DNA of 64,000 bases. Origin: an uncultured Bacteroidia bacterium. Lineage in GTDB: Bacteria; Bacteroidota; Bacteroidia; Bacteroidales; Prolixibacteraceae. The notes below the pieces were generated by a model. It ran no database searches. It had not been told where the DNA came from and was given only the letters and a program-made list of their open reading frames with translations. The stretch is from contig CAIXZH010000059.1 of assembly GCA_903923905.1 (NCBI GenBank), positions 1 to 64,000 of the forward strand, written 5' to 3'. This document shows, piece by piece, positions 25,527-34,597 of the stretch; within the stretch, counting starts at the first letter, position 1, and each line of letters starts with the position of its first letter. The position numbers were made by a program, and so were the translations under genes.

Positions 25527-27599
25527 ATGCTAAGAATAGCCCTTATCTTAAACGCAACGCTCTTCATTCAAACGGTATCCGCCGGCCATCGGCTGCCAAC
25601 CCCAAACTGGACACTCAAAACGGAGGACACCCAAATAACGATTGGCATAACCAACAATCATCCTGCAGTTTATGAAATTAGAAATATCAGGAACGGATGG
25701 AACTGGATAAAAGAACCCTCAGAAATGCCGTTTCCTGAGTATGTTAAGATTGGAAGCACCACCTATCGTCCGGATTGGAAATACCAGGATGCAAAGGTTG
25801 AAGAATTCAATGGGACTAAACTTATGCTTCATTTTTTGAGTACGACCCCAAATCTTCTTCTTGAATCAGTGTGGGAAGCCAGACCTGGTGTCGGACCGGT
25901 TGAAAACTCCGTTTCGATTAAAAATAATTCCGGAGAAAGCATCTCATTTCAGGATGCCGACGTTATCTCTGCAAACATCAACCTTACTTCCGATTCAACG
26001 ATAACGCTCTGGCGTTTCAATAAAGGAAGGTATCTTGGCAATAAATCGCCGAAGGATAAACCGATTATAAACGTCGATCAGATCAGGAAAAATGATACAC
26101 TCTCCTACTATCTTTCGAATGATGCCAATGGCGCTTCCCCGGAAGGGATCAACAGCCATCTTCCCTTCCAGATGCTGGACATCAATTCAAGGCATGGATT
26201 GTATATCGGATATGAGTGGAGTTTTGGGGCCTTCAAAAACAGAACCGGTTCTGATCCGCTCACAATCAACTATAAATCATACCTTTGGGACACTACCTCG
26301 GTATCAATTAAGGATGGGAGAGCATTTAAAGTTCCGGCAGTGTTCTTCGGAACCTATGTCGGGAATACCGATGATGGCAGCAATAAAATGAAGCGTTGGT
26401 TTTGGAATTACAAGATCACCCCAACGCTGAAGAATAATCCGGGTGAACCGTTAATCGAATATTGTATTCCGGGTAATGAAGCTCAGCTGACCGAATACTA
26501 TAAAAAATACCCGGTTGCCGAATGGGGTGCTGAATTGGGGAAAATCGACATCGACTGGTTAGATGGTTCGGGGACAGACTGGACCAAAGGCAACTTTAAA
26601 AAATATGCTTTCTGGAAACCCGATTCGTTAAAATGGCCTCACGGGATGACCGCCGGCGATATTGTCCATCGCAATAACCAAAAGCTCTCACTTTATATGA
26701 ATTTTACCTTTGAGTGGAACGACATCGCCTGTGAGGCCGGAAAAGAGAAGGAGAAAAATGCCCTGCTAACCCGGTATGATAATTGGCATTACGATTACTG
26801 GCGAAGCGATATGCTCCTCGAAGCCAAATTCAACTACCTAAGCCACGAATCTCTGTTGGAGATCCTCGATTACATGATTGCAAACCGCCCCAGCTTCCGG
26901 TATGAGCACTGTGGTAACGGGGGGCTGCTGAAGGATTTCACCACTCTGCAACGTATCTCGGTATTTACAAATGAAGATTCAGGAGGGCCCGAATATCACC
27001 GTGAGTCTTTTTATTCCTGCTCATTTATGATTAATCCGGTTCAAATTAAAACCGACATTGGAATGAATCTTGGTCCTCATGGTGAGGTTCTCAACAATAG
27101 CGGGTATAAGCCTGATGGAAACACGATCAATGATTCGCCGGAATGGGTAAATTACATCCTGAGAACAGGCTTTATGGGGGCCAATATGGCTACCAATTGG
27201 GGGGTATACACTCCCAATCAGATCGAAGGGGTAAAGAAACACTGGCCATTATACAAATCCAGACAACGACCTATCCTGAGAGGATTAAAACCGGGTGATT
27301 CACCCGCTGAGGTATATCATATTTTGCCAATACCTGATGGGATAAACTGGGACGGTGTTGAGTATTTCAATCCATCTTTGAACAAAGGTTCAGTTCTCCT
27401 TTTCAAACCTTCTCAAAATGCCCCGGATTCAAAAGTCATCCGTTTGAGAGGGCTTAACCGGACTGCAACTTACCAGATAACGTTCCAGGACAGAAAGGGG
27501 CAAAACAGGAGTATGACCGGGGCCGAGCTAATGGACAAAGGCGTTGAAGTAAGAGGGATGACAGGGAATTACGCCTCCGAGATTGTGTGGATTAACTAA
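25527..27599 (+). CDS. Secreted GH36-like (clan GH-D) glycosidase
   Basis: This exported protein of 690 residues has a signal peptide (about 1-19) and an N-terminal beta-sandwich domain to about residue 300, followed by a TIM-barrel region and a C-terminal beta domain. WGAELGKIDIDWLDGSGTDW, YDYWRSD (candidate nucleophile Asp) and YEHCGNGGLLKDF (candidate acid/base region) resemble the alpha-galactosidase motifs of GH36, but the match is divergent. The likely role is hydrolysis of an alpha-galactoside or related glycan in the periplasm. It is a single gene ended by a strong bidirectional terminator; no transporter genes adjoin it. Confidence 0.72.
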   Translation: MLRIALILNATLFIQTVSAGHRLPTPNWTLKTEDTQITIGITNNHPAVYEIRNIRNGWNWIKEPSEMPFPEYVKIGSTTYRPDWKYQDAKVEEFNGTKLMLHFLSTTPNLLLESVWEARPGVGPVENSVSIKNNSGESISFQDADVISANINLTSDSTITLWRFNKGRYLGNKSPKDKPIINVDQIRKNDTLSYYLSNDANGASPEGINSHLPFQMLDINSRHGLYIGYEWSFGAFKNRTGSDPLTINYKSYLWDTTSVSIKDGRAFKVPAVFFGTYVGNTDDGSNKMKRWFWNYKITPTLKNNPGEPLIEYCIPGNEAQLTEYYKKYPVAEWGAELGKIDIDWLDGSGTDWTKGNFKKYAFWKPDSLKWPHGMTAGDIVHRNNQKLSLYMNFTFEWNDIACEAGKEKEKNALLTRYDNWHYDYWRSDMLLEAKFNYLSHESLLEILDYMIANRPSFRYEHCGNGGLLKDFTTLQRISVFTNEDSGGPEYHRESFYSCSFMINPVQIKTDIGMNLGPHGEVLNNSGYKPDGNTINDSPEWVNYILRTGFMGANMATNWGVYTPNQIEGVKKHWPLYKSRQRPILRGLKPGDSPAEVYHILPIPDGINWDGVEYFNPSLNKGSVLLFKPSQNAPDSKVIRLRGLNRTATYQITFQDRKGQNRSMTGAELMDKGVEVRGMTGNYASEIVWIN

Positions 27600-27634
27600 A
27601 CAAAAACAGGCTTTTTATGAGCCTGTTTTTGTTT
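27598..27634. terminator. Bidirectional terminator between the glycosidase and lolA
   Basis: A perfect 14-bp stem, AAACAAAAACAGGC with GCCTGTTTTTGTTT and a 9-nt loop, has T tracts in both directions and spans the 33-bp gap between convergent stop codons. Confidence 0.9.
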
Positions 27635-28283
27635 ATCTCATATCATTTATCTCAACTTTTGGATATTTAGCGGGATCAAACCTAAAATAGTCTGGGGTCA
27701 GGTTCTGATCGGTCTTCATACTTTTCATAGCCAGGGTATACGTATTCCCGTCCTTATTAAAGGTCTTTGCCATGATTATCTGAGATTTAGATTTATCAAC
27801 ACTTAATCTGACTTTCGTGAATTCCTTGGCTTTATCGACAGGAAAGAGATCAATAACCTCCGCGACTTTCCCCCCTACACTCTCCTCCCCAACATAGGTA
27901 TATTTGAATCCCTTCTCATAAATGGTGAAAATATTAGCCGGGTTCAGGGATGCCTCACTTTCAGGATCTACGGTAGAAATATTAACTTCATTGGACTGGG
28001 TCAGGTAACTCCAGGTTACCGCTCCGTCGGAGAAAACCTCCATCCCCATTGCGGGCATGTGTAAACGGTAACTTTTCCCTTTTAAGGCAACGCTCCCTTC
28101 GTTGGTTTCGGTAACGCTTCCCGATTTGTTTTCGAGGGTAAACGAGAAATCGATCTGGATGGTTTTATAACCTTTGTTGGTTTGTGACAATTTGTCAAGA
28201 ATCTCTTTTGCCTTTGCATCCTGCTGTGCAAAGATTGTACCGGTAACCAATGTCAAAATACTGAATAAAAAAATAGTTCTCAT
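27633..28283 (-). CDS. lolA: Outer membrane lipoprotein carrier protein LolA
   Basis: This periplasmic chaperone of 216 residues carries lipoproteins from the inner to the outer membrane. It has a signal peptide (about 1-19, ending TIFAQ) and the LolA fold pattern with AKEILDKLSQTNKGYKTIQI, GKSYRLHMPAMGMEVFSDG and LSVDKSKSQI. It is 27 bp downstream of ftsK on the same strand, an arrangement seen often in Bacteroidota. Confidence 0.92.
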   Translation of the reverse strand: MRTIFLFSILTLVTGTIFAQQDAKAKEILDKLSQTNKGYKTIQIDFSFTLENKSGSVTETNEGSVALKGKSYRLHMPAMGMEVFSDGAVTWSYLTQSNEVNISTVDPESEASLNPANIFTIYEKGFKYTYVGEESVGGKVAEVIDLFPVDKAKEFTKVRLSVDKSKSQIIMAKTFNKDGNTYTLAMKSMKTDQNLTPDYFRFDPAKYPKVEINDMR

Positions 28284-28310
28284 TTCTATGATATAAATTA
28301 TAATTGCTAA

Positions 28311-30740
28311 TTATTGATTTAGCCCCCGCAATAATTGTTCCAAAGCATACTCGTCCTGTAATAAAACCTGGCGGGCTTTGCTCCCCTCATTTTGACCGAC
28401 AATACCGGCAGCTTCCAGTTGGTCCATGATTCTGCCAGCCCGATTATACCCTATTGAGAATTTGCGTTGAATAGCAGAGGTTGAACCAGTTTGGTTCATC
28501 ACAACGATTCTGGCCGCCTCATCGAAAAACTCATCCCTGTTTTTTAAGTCAATCATGTCCGATTCACCTGATCCTTCGTCATGACACTCCGGTAAAAGAT
28601 AAGCACTTGGGAATGATGGCTGCTGACTAATATACCTTGCAACAGCCTCAACTTCAGGAGTATCCACAAATGCACATTGAACCCTGATCAAAGAGTTCCC
28701 TGTAGAAACAAGCATATCTCCCTTGCCTATCAACTGGTTTGCACCAGGCGTATCGAGGATGGTTCGGGAGTCAACCATCGAAGCTACCTTAAAAGCGATC
28801 CGCGCAGGGAAATTGGCTTTAATCACACCTGTAATAATATTGATGGAGGGACGCTGAGTGGCAATCACCATATGGATTCCAACAGCACGGGCAAGCTGTG
28901 CAATCCGCGCAATCGGTAATTCAATCTCCTTCCCTGCAGTCATAATCAGGTCGGCAAATTCATCAATAACTACTACAATATAAGGCTGATAGCGATGCCC
29001 TTTCATAGGATTCAGCCTTCTGGCAATAAACTTTTCGTTATACTCCTTAATGTTCCTGGCGTGCGCTTTCTTTAAAAGATCATAACGCATGTCCATTTCG
29101 TGATTCAATGAATTAAGGGTGTTTTTAACCCGCTGAACATCTGTTATGATAGGATCTGTTTCCCCTTCCATTTTTGCGAGAAAATGCTTCTCAATTATAG
29201 AGTAGAGGTTTAGCTCGACTTTCTTAGGATCAATGAAAACAAATTTCAGCTGCGCCGGATGCTTCTTGTAGAGCAATGAAGAGATGATTGCATTTAATCC
29301 AACCGATTTTCCCTGACCTGTGGCACCTGCAACCAGGATATGGGGCATCTTGGTAAGATCAACCACGAAGGTCTCATTTGATATCGTCTTTCCCAAAGCG
29401 AGTGGTAACTCATAATCACTCTCCTGAAAAACTTTTGAAGTAATTAGTGAACGCATAGAGACAATCTCCGGTTTGCTGTTTGGAACTTCGATTCCAACGG
29501 TCCCTTTTCCCGGGATCGGGGCAATGATCCTGATACCCAATGCAGCAAGGCTCAGGGCAATATCATCTTCCAGGTTCTTGATTTTTGAAATCCGGACTCC
29601 GGGTGCCGGAACAATTTCATACAGCGTGATAGTTGGTCCGGTTGTCGCCTTGATTTTTACAATGTCAATATTGTAATTCTTTAAAGTCTGAAGGATCTTA
29701 TTTTTATTGGCGATTAACTCCTCATCCGAAACCTGGGGATTACCGGACGAGCGCTCCTCGAGCAATTCGATGGGTGGAAATTTATAGCGCGAAAGTTCAA
29801 GTGTAGGATCAAAGTCTGGCATTTCGGCATCCGCACCTTCATAGAGGCCATCCTCTTCGTCGCCCTTCCGTGGTATCGGGGCATACAGTGGCTGGGGCAC
29901 AGACGGGGTAGTCTCCTCACGATGAATCTCTTCCCGCTCAATCTCGAGGGTCTCCTTCACATTCGTTCCTGCATAAACGATCTCCACACTATTTCCAACG
30001 GCGACCTTTGCAAATGACTTTTCTTTGGTTTCAATCAGCGGTGCCTCTGGAATGGAAAAGATATCTTCCTCCAAAATCTCCTCTTTTGGGATGACTTCTT
30101 TTTTATGACTTTTATAAGTCACCCACTTCTTGAGCATAGGCCAGGCTTCCTCGAAGGCGATGATCAGGCAAATCATCATCGAGCAGAGGATGAGAAAGAA
30201 TGTGCCCACCTTGCCAATTGTAAGATTTAGTAACTGACTGATATTAAAACCATAACTTCCTCCTGGCAGGATATGAGATTTTTCGTATAATGCGGAGAGG
30301 AAATAACCGGCAGCAACAGAGATCCAAATAATCAGAAACAACGTGTATGCCAGATTCCTTCTCAATGAAAACTTGCCGATTTTTCCCATCCTTAAGGCAA
30401 GGATGATGAACAGGTAAATGAACCCAAATGCTGCAATTCCAAACCCTTTATTAATAAAAAGATTCGCCAAAAACGCGCCCCACCGCCCCCCGGCATTTTG
30501 CATTTTTAAATCGGGATTGGAGAATAATTCTTTAAATGAGACATCAAGCAGACTAATATCTGCACCTCCTGAAATAAAAAAAGAGGTAAACGAGATTAAA
30601 AGATAAAATGAAAGGAATATAAGAAGAATAGCAAGTATTCCGCCAACGCGTTCTCCCGTACTCAGATTTCCTAACCGACCACCTCTACCATTTTTCCTGG
30701 TGGAAGTTGCACTGGATTTTTCATTCTTGCTGCGGGCCAT
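28311..30740 (-). CDS. ftsK: DNA translocase FtsK
   Basis: The 809 residues comprise four N-terminal transmembrane helices (to about residue 200), an acidic linker, and the RecA-like motor with Walker A GATGQGKSVG, a VVVIDEFADLI Walker B, and a C-terminal gamma winged helix (AIQRKFSIGYNRAGRIMDQLE). FtsK sits at the septum, pumps chromosome DNA and activates XerCD recombination. A promoter with both -33 and -7 elements lies upstream. lolA follows as a probable operon partner. Confidence 0.97.
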   Translation of the reverse strand: MARSKNEKSSATSTRKNGRGGRLGNLSTGERVGGILAILLIFLSFYLLISFTSFFISGGADISLLDVSFKELFSNPDLKMQNAGGRWGAFLANLFINKGFGIAAFGFIYLFIILALRMGKIGKFSLRRNLAYTLFLIIWISVAAGYFLSALYEKSHILPGGSYGFNISQLLNLTIGKVGTFFLILCSMMICLIIAFEEAWPMLKKWVTYKSHKKEVIPKEEILEEDIFSIPEAPLIETKEKSFAKVAVGNSVEIVYAGTNVKETLEIEREEIHREETTPSVPQPLYAPIPRKGDEEDGLYEGADAEMPDFDPTLELSRYKFPPIELLEERSSGNPQVSDEELIANKNKILQTLKNYNIDIVKIKATTGPTITLYEIVPAPGVRISKIKNLEDDIALSLAALGIRIIAPIPGKGTVGIEVPNSKPEIVSMRSLITSKVFQESDYELPLALGKTISNETFVVDLTKMPHILVAGATGQGKSVGLNAIISSLLYKKHPAQLKFVFIDPKKVELNLYSIIEKHFLAKMEGETDPIITDVQRVKNTLNSLNHEMDMRYDLLKKAHARNIKEYNEKFIARRLNPMKGHRYQPYIVVVIDEFADLIMTAGKEIELPIARIAQLARAVGIHMVIATQRPSINIITGVIKANFPARIAFKVASMVDSRTILDTPGANQLIGKGDMLVSTGNSLIRVQCAFVDTPEVEAVARYISQQPSFPSAYLLPECHDEGSGESDMIDLKNRDEFFDEAARIVVMNQTGSTSAIQRKFSIGYNRAGRIMDQLEAAGIVGQNEGSKARQVLLQDEYALEQLLRGLNQ

Positions 30741-30783
30741 TGTTTTGAAATCAAATATTTTATAAAAATGCCGAATTGTACTG

Positions 30784-30812
30784 CAAAATTAACCAAAAAA
30801 GGGAATTGGCAA
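30784..30812 (-). promoter_or_regulatory. Promoter of the ftsK-lolA operon
   Basis: On the minus strand a TTG (-33) is separated by 18 nt from TAATTTTG (-7), close to the Bacteroidota primary sigma consensus. The predicted start of transcription is roughly 35-40 nt before the ftsK start codon. Confidence 0.6.
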
Positions 30813-30988
30813 TAAATACACGGACAATATGTAACCATTCATGGCCAGACATCTCTCCAAAGCCCGGCCTGAATGCTATCAATAAGAAATCCCTGACAAA
30901 TCCTTAAAATATGACTTACCTCAGTATCCATTTCATTGATAGTTTGTTACTTTAAAGCGATATTTAACCGATGCAAAAAACCGATTTC

Positions 30989-31948
30989 ATGGCAACGAAA
31001 CTGGCAGTTGTAGCACTTGGGGGAAATGCTCTTCTTCGGGATAACGAAAAAGGAACGATTGAAGAGCAGGAAAAACATACTGCTGAAACACTTGAAAATC
31101 TGATTTTTCTGATTAAAGCCGGGTATGATCTGATCGTCACTCATGGGAACGGGCCACAGGTTGGAAATATTTTGATGCGCAATGATGCCGGTGAGCAGAT
31201 CTATGGGATCTCACCCATGCCGCTCGACATTTGTGTGGCAGATTCTCAGGGAGGGATTGGTTACATGATCGAGCGAATCTTTCGGAATATACTGATCCGA
31301 CATGGAATAAAAAGAAACGTTATCACAGTGGTTGGGATGGTTGAGGTTGAAGCCGAAGACCCGGCTTTTAGAAATCCAACAAAACGCATTGGAATGTATT
31401 ACTCTGAGGATCAAGCCCTCCAATTAACCAAGGAGAAAGGGTGGATATTTAAGTTAAGTAAAAACAGTATTAAAGGATGGCGGCGCGTTGTTCCATCACC
31501 AGTACCTAAAGCTATTTTCAATCTTGAATTGATCCAAAATCTGTCGCGGGAAGGCAATATTGTCATCACCTGTGGCGGCGGCGGAATACCTGTTTACTAC
31601 GATCAAAATAATGAGATCAGAACCATTGATGCCGTTATTGATAAAGATCTGGCCTCTGCAGTTCTCGCCCATGGAATCGGAGCCAATGAGTTTTACATTT
31701 TGACTGATGTGCCGTTTATTTTTAAGGATTATGGTCTTTCTACCCAGGAAAAACTTGAGTTTCTTGATTATAAAGACACCCTTAGGTACCTGGAATCCGG
31801 AATCTTTGGCGAAGGATCCATGGCCCCCAAAATTGCCGCTGCATTGGCTTTTATTAAAAACGGCGGAGAAAAAAGCATCATTACTGAAGCCTCTAAACTG
31901 GAAGATAAATCCTTTGGTTCAAAAATAACCATGGAATATGGGATGTGA
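30989..31948 (+). CDS. arcC: Carbamate kinase
   Basis: This amino-acid-kinase-fold enzyme of about 319 residues makes ATP from carbamoyl phosphate, or the reverse. Motifs include LAVVALGGNALLRD, VTHGNGPQVGNIL, ITCGGGGIPVYYD and AVIDKDLASAVLA. The ATG giving MATKLAVVAL fits the family start; an ATG six codons earlier is an alternative. Ornithine carbamoyltransferase follows 75 bp later on the same strand, so the pair can convert citrulline to ornithine and ATP. Arginine deiminase is not in the window. Confidence 0.95.
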   Translation: MATKLAVVALGGNALLRDNEKGTIEEQEKHTAETLENLIFLIKAGYDLIVTHGNGPQVGNILMRNDAGEQIYGISPMPLDICVADSQGGIGYMIERIFRNILIRHGIKRNVITVVGMVEVEAEDPAFRNPTKRIGMYYSEDQALQLTKEKGWIFKLSKNSIKGWRRVVPSPVPKAIFNLELIQNLSREGNIVITCGGGGIPVYYDQNNEIRTIDAVIDKDLASAVLAHGIGANEFYILTDVPFIFKDYGLSTQEKLEFLDYKDTLRYLESGIFGEGSMAPKIAAALAFIKNGGEKSIITEASKLEDKSFGSKITMEYGM

Positions 31949-32023
31949 TAACTATCCATTAAATGGTTTTCTTTGATCTCTGTTTTGATACTCTTTAAGA
32001 ATTTAAAATTTAATACTAATTAT

Positions 32024-33025
32024 ATGTCTATCAATCTGCATACCAGACATTTTTTAAAGCTGCTTGATTTCTCGCAGCAGGAGATCGAATACCTGCTTGA
32101 TCTTGCCGCCGAACTAAAATGGGCAAAGTCCGCCGGAACTGAAGAGCAAAAACTTATCGGCCGGAATATCGCCCTGATTTTTGAAAAATCTTCAACACGT
32201 ACCCGCTGCGCATTCGAAGTGGCCGCTTACGATCAGGGGGCACATGTTACCTACCTGGGACCTTCCGGTTCCCAAATAGGAATTAAAGAGTCGATGAAAG
32301 ATACGGCACGCGTGCTTGGCCGGATGTACGACGGGATTCAATATCGCGGCTTCGGGCAGTCAATAGTTGAAGAATTAGCCCGGTATGCAGGAGTACCCGT
32401 TTGGAATGGGTTGACCAACGAATTTCACCCAACCCAGATTCTTGCAGATTTGCTGACCATGCGTGAACATTGTAAAAAACCGTTATCACAGATAAAATTT
32501 GCCTATTTGGGTGATGCCCGGAATAATATGGGCAACTCCCTGATGGTTGGAGCAGCCAGGATGGGAATGGACTTTCGTGCCGCGGCTCCAAAAGCTTACC
32601 AGCAATCTGAGGAGCTGCAATCGATATGCAGGGGTATAGCGGCCGGAAGCGGTTCTAGAATAACCATCACAGATAACCTTGAAGAAGCTGTTAAGGATTG
32701 TGATTTTCTCTATACCGATGTCTGGGTGTCGATGGGTGAACCTGATTCTGCCTGGGCTGAGCGGATTGAATTGCTTAAACCTTATCAGGTGAACGCAAAG
32801 ACAATGGAATTAACGGGAAACAGCGCTGTAAAATTTCTCCATTGTCTGCCGGCATATCACGATCGGAATACCAAAATAGGCGAGGATATTTACCGGAAAT
32901 TTGGATTGGAAGCGATGGAAGTTACTGATGAAGTATTTGAAAGTAAAGCCTCTATCGTTTTTGATCAGGCCGAAAACCGTATGCATACCATAAAAGCAGT
33001 GATGGTTGCAACTTTAGGTAACTAA
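32024..33025 (+). CDS. argF: Ornithine carbamoyltransferase (catabolic-type context)
   Basis: This enzyme of 333 residues transfers a carbamoyl group between carbamoyl phosphate and ornithine. The carbamoyl-phosphate site is [13 protein letters not shown], the ornithine site is SMGEP, and the HCLPAYHD motif carries the catalytic Cys. Length and motifs point to a true OTC, not the acetylornithine or succinylornithine variants of Bacteroides, which differ in the proline-rich loop; a careful alignment would settle this. The position next to arcC favours a catabolic role. The start is the ATG before [10 protein letters not shown]. Confidence 0.9.
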   Translation: MSINLHTRHFLKLLDFSQQEIEYLLDLAAELKWAKSAGTEEQKLIGRNIALIFEKSSTRTRCAFEVAAYDQGAHVTYLGPSGSQIGIKESMKDTARVLGRMYDGIQYRGFGQSIVEELARYAGVPVWNGLTNEFHPTQILADLLTMREHCKKPLSQIKFAYLGDARNNMGNSLMVGAARMGMDFRAAAPKAYQQSEELQSICRGIAAGSGSRITITDNLEEAVKDCDFLYTDVWVSMGEPDSAWAERIELLKPYQVNAKTMELTGNSAVKFLHCLPAYHDRNTKIGEDIYRKFGLEAMEVTDEVFESKASIVFDQAENRMHTIKAVMVATLGN

Positions 33026-33111
33026 TGTAATTTTGTATTTAAAAATAAAGAATGGTCCATTGATTGATGTCTTTTTTAAAAAAAATCAATCAACTATTTA
33101 AGGTAATAATC

Positions 33112-34278
33112 ATGAAAAATTTTGAGTTTTATAATCCGGTAAAAGTGTGTTTTGGGAAAGGAGAAATCGCCAAACTTACCGGGCTTGTTCCCCTGGAGGC
33201 AAATATTCTTCTTACTTATGGAGGCGGAAGCATCAAAAAAAACGGTGTTTACGAGCAGGTTATGGAGGCCCTCAAAGAATTCAACGTAATAGAATTCAGT
33301 GGAATAGAAGCTAATCCCCATTACGAAACGTTAATGAATGGGGTTGCTTTGATCAAGGCTCAACATATCGATTTTCTGCTGGCTGTTGGAGGGGGTTCTG
33401 TACTGGATGGTACAAAATTCATGGCCGCTGCCGCACTTTGGGAAGGATCTGATCCCTGGGATATCTTGTCAAAACGGGGCAAAGTTCGCGTTGATAAAGC
33501 TTTGCCTTTAGGTACGGTGCTCACTCTCCCGGCCACAGGATCCGAGATGAATGGGACTTCTGTGGTAACCCGATGGGAAACAAAGGACAAGCTGGCATTT
33601 GATTCAGTTCACGTTTTTCCCCGTTTCTCCATTCTTGATCCTGAGGTGGTTTTTTCATTGCCGCGGATCCAGGTAGTCAATGGCATTGTAGATGCATTTA
33701 TTCATGTAATGGAACAATATCTCACCTACCCTGCCAACGCACCTGTTCAGGACCGGTTTGCAGAATCACTCCTGACGACCCTTATGGAAGAGGGTCCGAG
33801 GGTGTTAGCTGACCGTACTGACTATGATGCAGCAGCTAACTTTATGTGGGCAGCCACCATGGCCTTAAACGGACTCATTGGAGTTGGAGTACCCCAAGAT
33901 TGGGCTACTCATATGATTGGTCACGAATTGACTGCCCTTCATGGAATTGACCACGGTCAGACACTCTGCATTATTCTTCCCGGAATTATGCAGATAAAAC
34001 GTAAGAATAAGGAGGAGAAGCTGCTACAATTTGGCCAAAGAGTATTGAAGATCACCGAAGGAACGACAAATCAGAAAATCGATGCAATCATTGAAAAGAC
34101 AATTGATTTCTTCGAGTCATTCGGGATAAAAACCAAATTGGCTGATTATGGAGTTGGCTCGGAAATTATCCCTCAAGTGATTGAACGTTTTACAAAAAGG
34201 GGTATAAAGGCTATTGGAGAGAGGGGCGATCTGACCCTGGAAGATATTGCAAAGATTCTGGATTTACAATTGAAATAA
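33112..34278 (+). CDS. Iron-containing alcohol dehydrogenase (YqhD/BDH-like)
   Basis: This group III alcohol dehydrogenase of 388 residues has the GGGSVLDGTKFMAAA dinucleotide-binding block, TLPATGSEMNG, and metal ligands in IVDAFIHVMEQYL and HMIGHELTALHGIDHGQTL. It resembles NADPH-dependent butanol dehydrogenase/YqhD enzymes that reduce aldehydes. The start is the ATG preceded by AAGG eight bases upstream; a start 16 codons earlier lacks family similarity. It follows arcC-argF but a functional link is not evident. Confidence 0.92.
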   Translation: MKNFEFYNPVKVCFGKGEIAKLTGLVPLEANILLTYGGGSIKKNGVYEQVMEALKEFNVIEFSGIEANPHYETLMNGVALIKAQHIDFLLAVGGGSVLDGTKFMAAAALWEGSDPWDILSKRGKVRVDKALPLGTVLTLPATGSEMNGTSVVTRWETKDKLAFDSVHVFPRFSILDPEVVFSLPRIQVVNGIVDAFIHVMEQYLTYPANAPVQDRFAESLLTTLMEEGPRVLADRTDYDAAANFMWAATMALNGLIGVGVPQDWATHMIGHELTALHGIDHGQTLCIILPGIMQIKRKNKEEKLLQFGQRVLKITEGTTNQKIDAIIEKTIDFFESFGIKTKLADYGVGSEIIPQVIERFTKRGIKAIGERGDLTLEDIAKILDLQLK

Positions 34279-34298
34279 AGGGAAATACATCTTTGGAC

Positions 34299-34375
34299 CA
34301 CCGGGTAAGATGCACAAGACAAAAATTCTCATTGCCCGGTGATGGGGTGACTGTTCATGCGTTGGATGGTCACCC
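34299..34375. other. Two tandem hairpins between convergent genes
   Basis: CACCGGG (34299) pairs with CCCGGTG (34335-34341), and GGGTGAC (34345-34351) pairs with GTCACCC (34369-34375). They occupy the 113-bp convergent gap after the alcohol dehydrogenase. Neither has a good T tract, so they may be weak terminators or a repeat. Confidence 0.4.
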
Positions 34376-34391
34376 GGTCACTTTCTATTTA

Positions 34392-34571
34392 TTATCTCCC
34401 GGCAATCTTCCTGTTTGCCGGTGCAACCGGACAGCCAGTACAGCCCCCTCCGCATCCGCTGCAGCTACTGTCACTGGTCGTCTTTTTAAATGATTTAAGG
34501 GATTGCGCAGCTTTATACGCCATAATTGAAATGGCGACCAGAACAACAATCCAAGTTATAATTTCCTGCAT
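34392..34571 (-). CDS. FeoB-associated Cys-rich membrane protein
   Basis: This short protein of 59 residues has one N-terminal transmembrane helix (IITWIVVLVAISIMAYKA) and a Cys-rich tail (SCSGCGGGCTGCP). It is the typical small partner found downstream of FeoB in Bacteroidota and related to FeoC-like or Cys-rich accessory proteins. It starts 27 bp after the feoB stop on the same strand. It probably helps ferrous iron uptake; the mechanism is not known. Confidence 0.88.
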   Translation of the reverse strand: MQEIITWIVVLVAISIMAYKAAQSLKSFKKTTSDSSCSGCGGGCTGCPVAPANRKIAGR

Positions 34572-34597
34572 ATCTGAAAGTTGTTTAAAAGGTAAAA

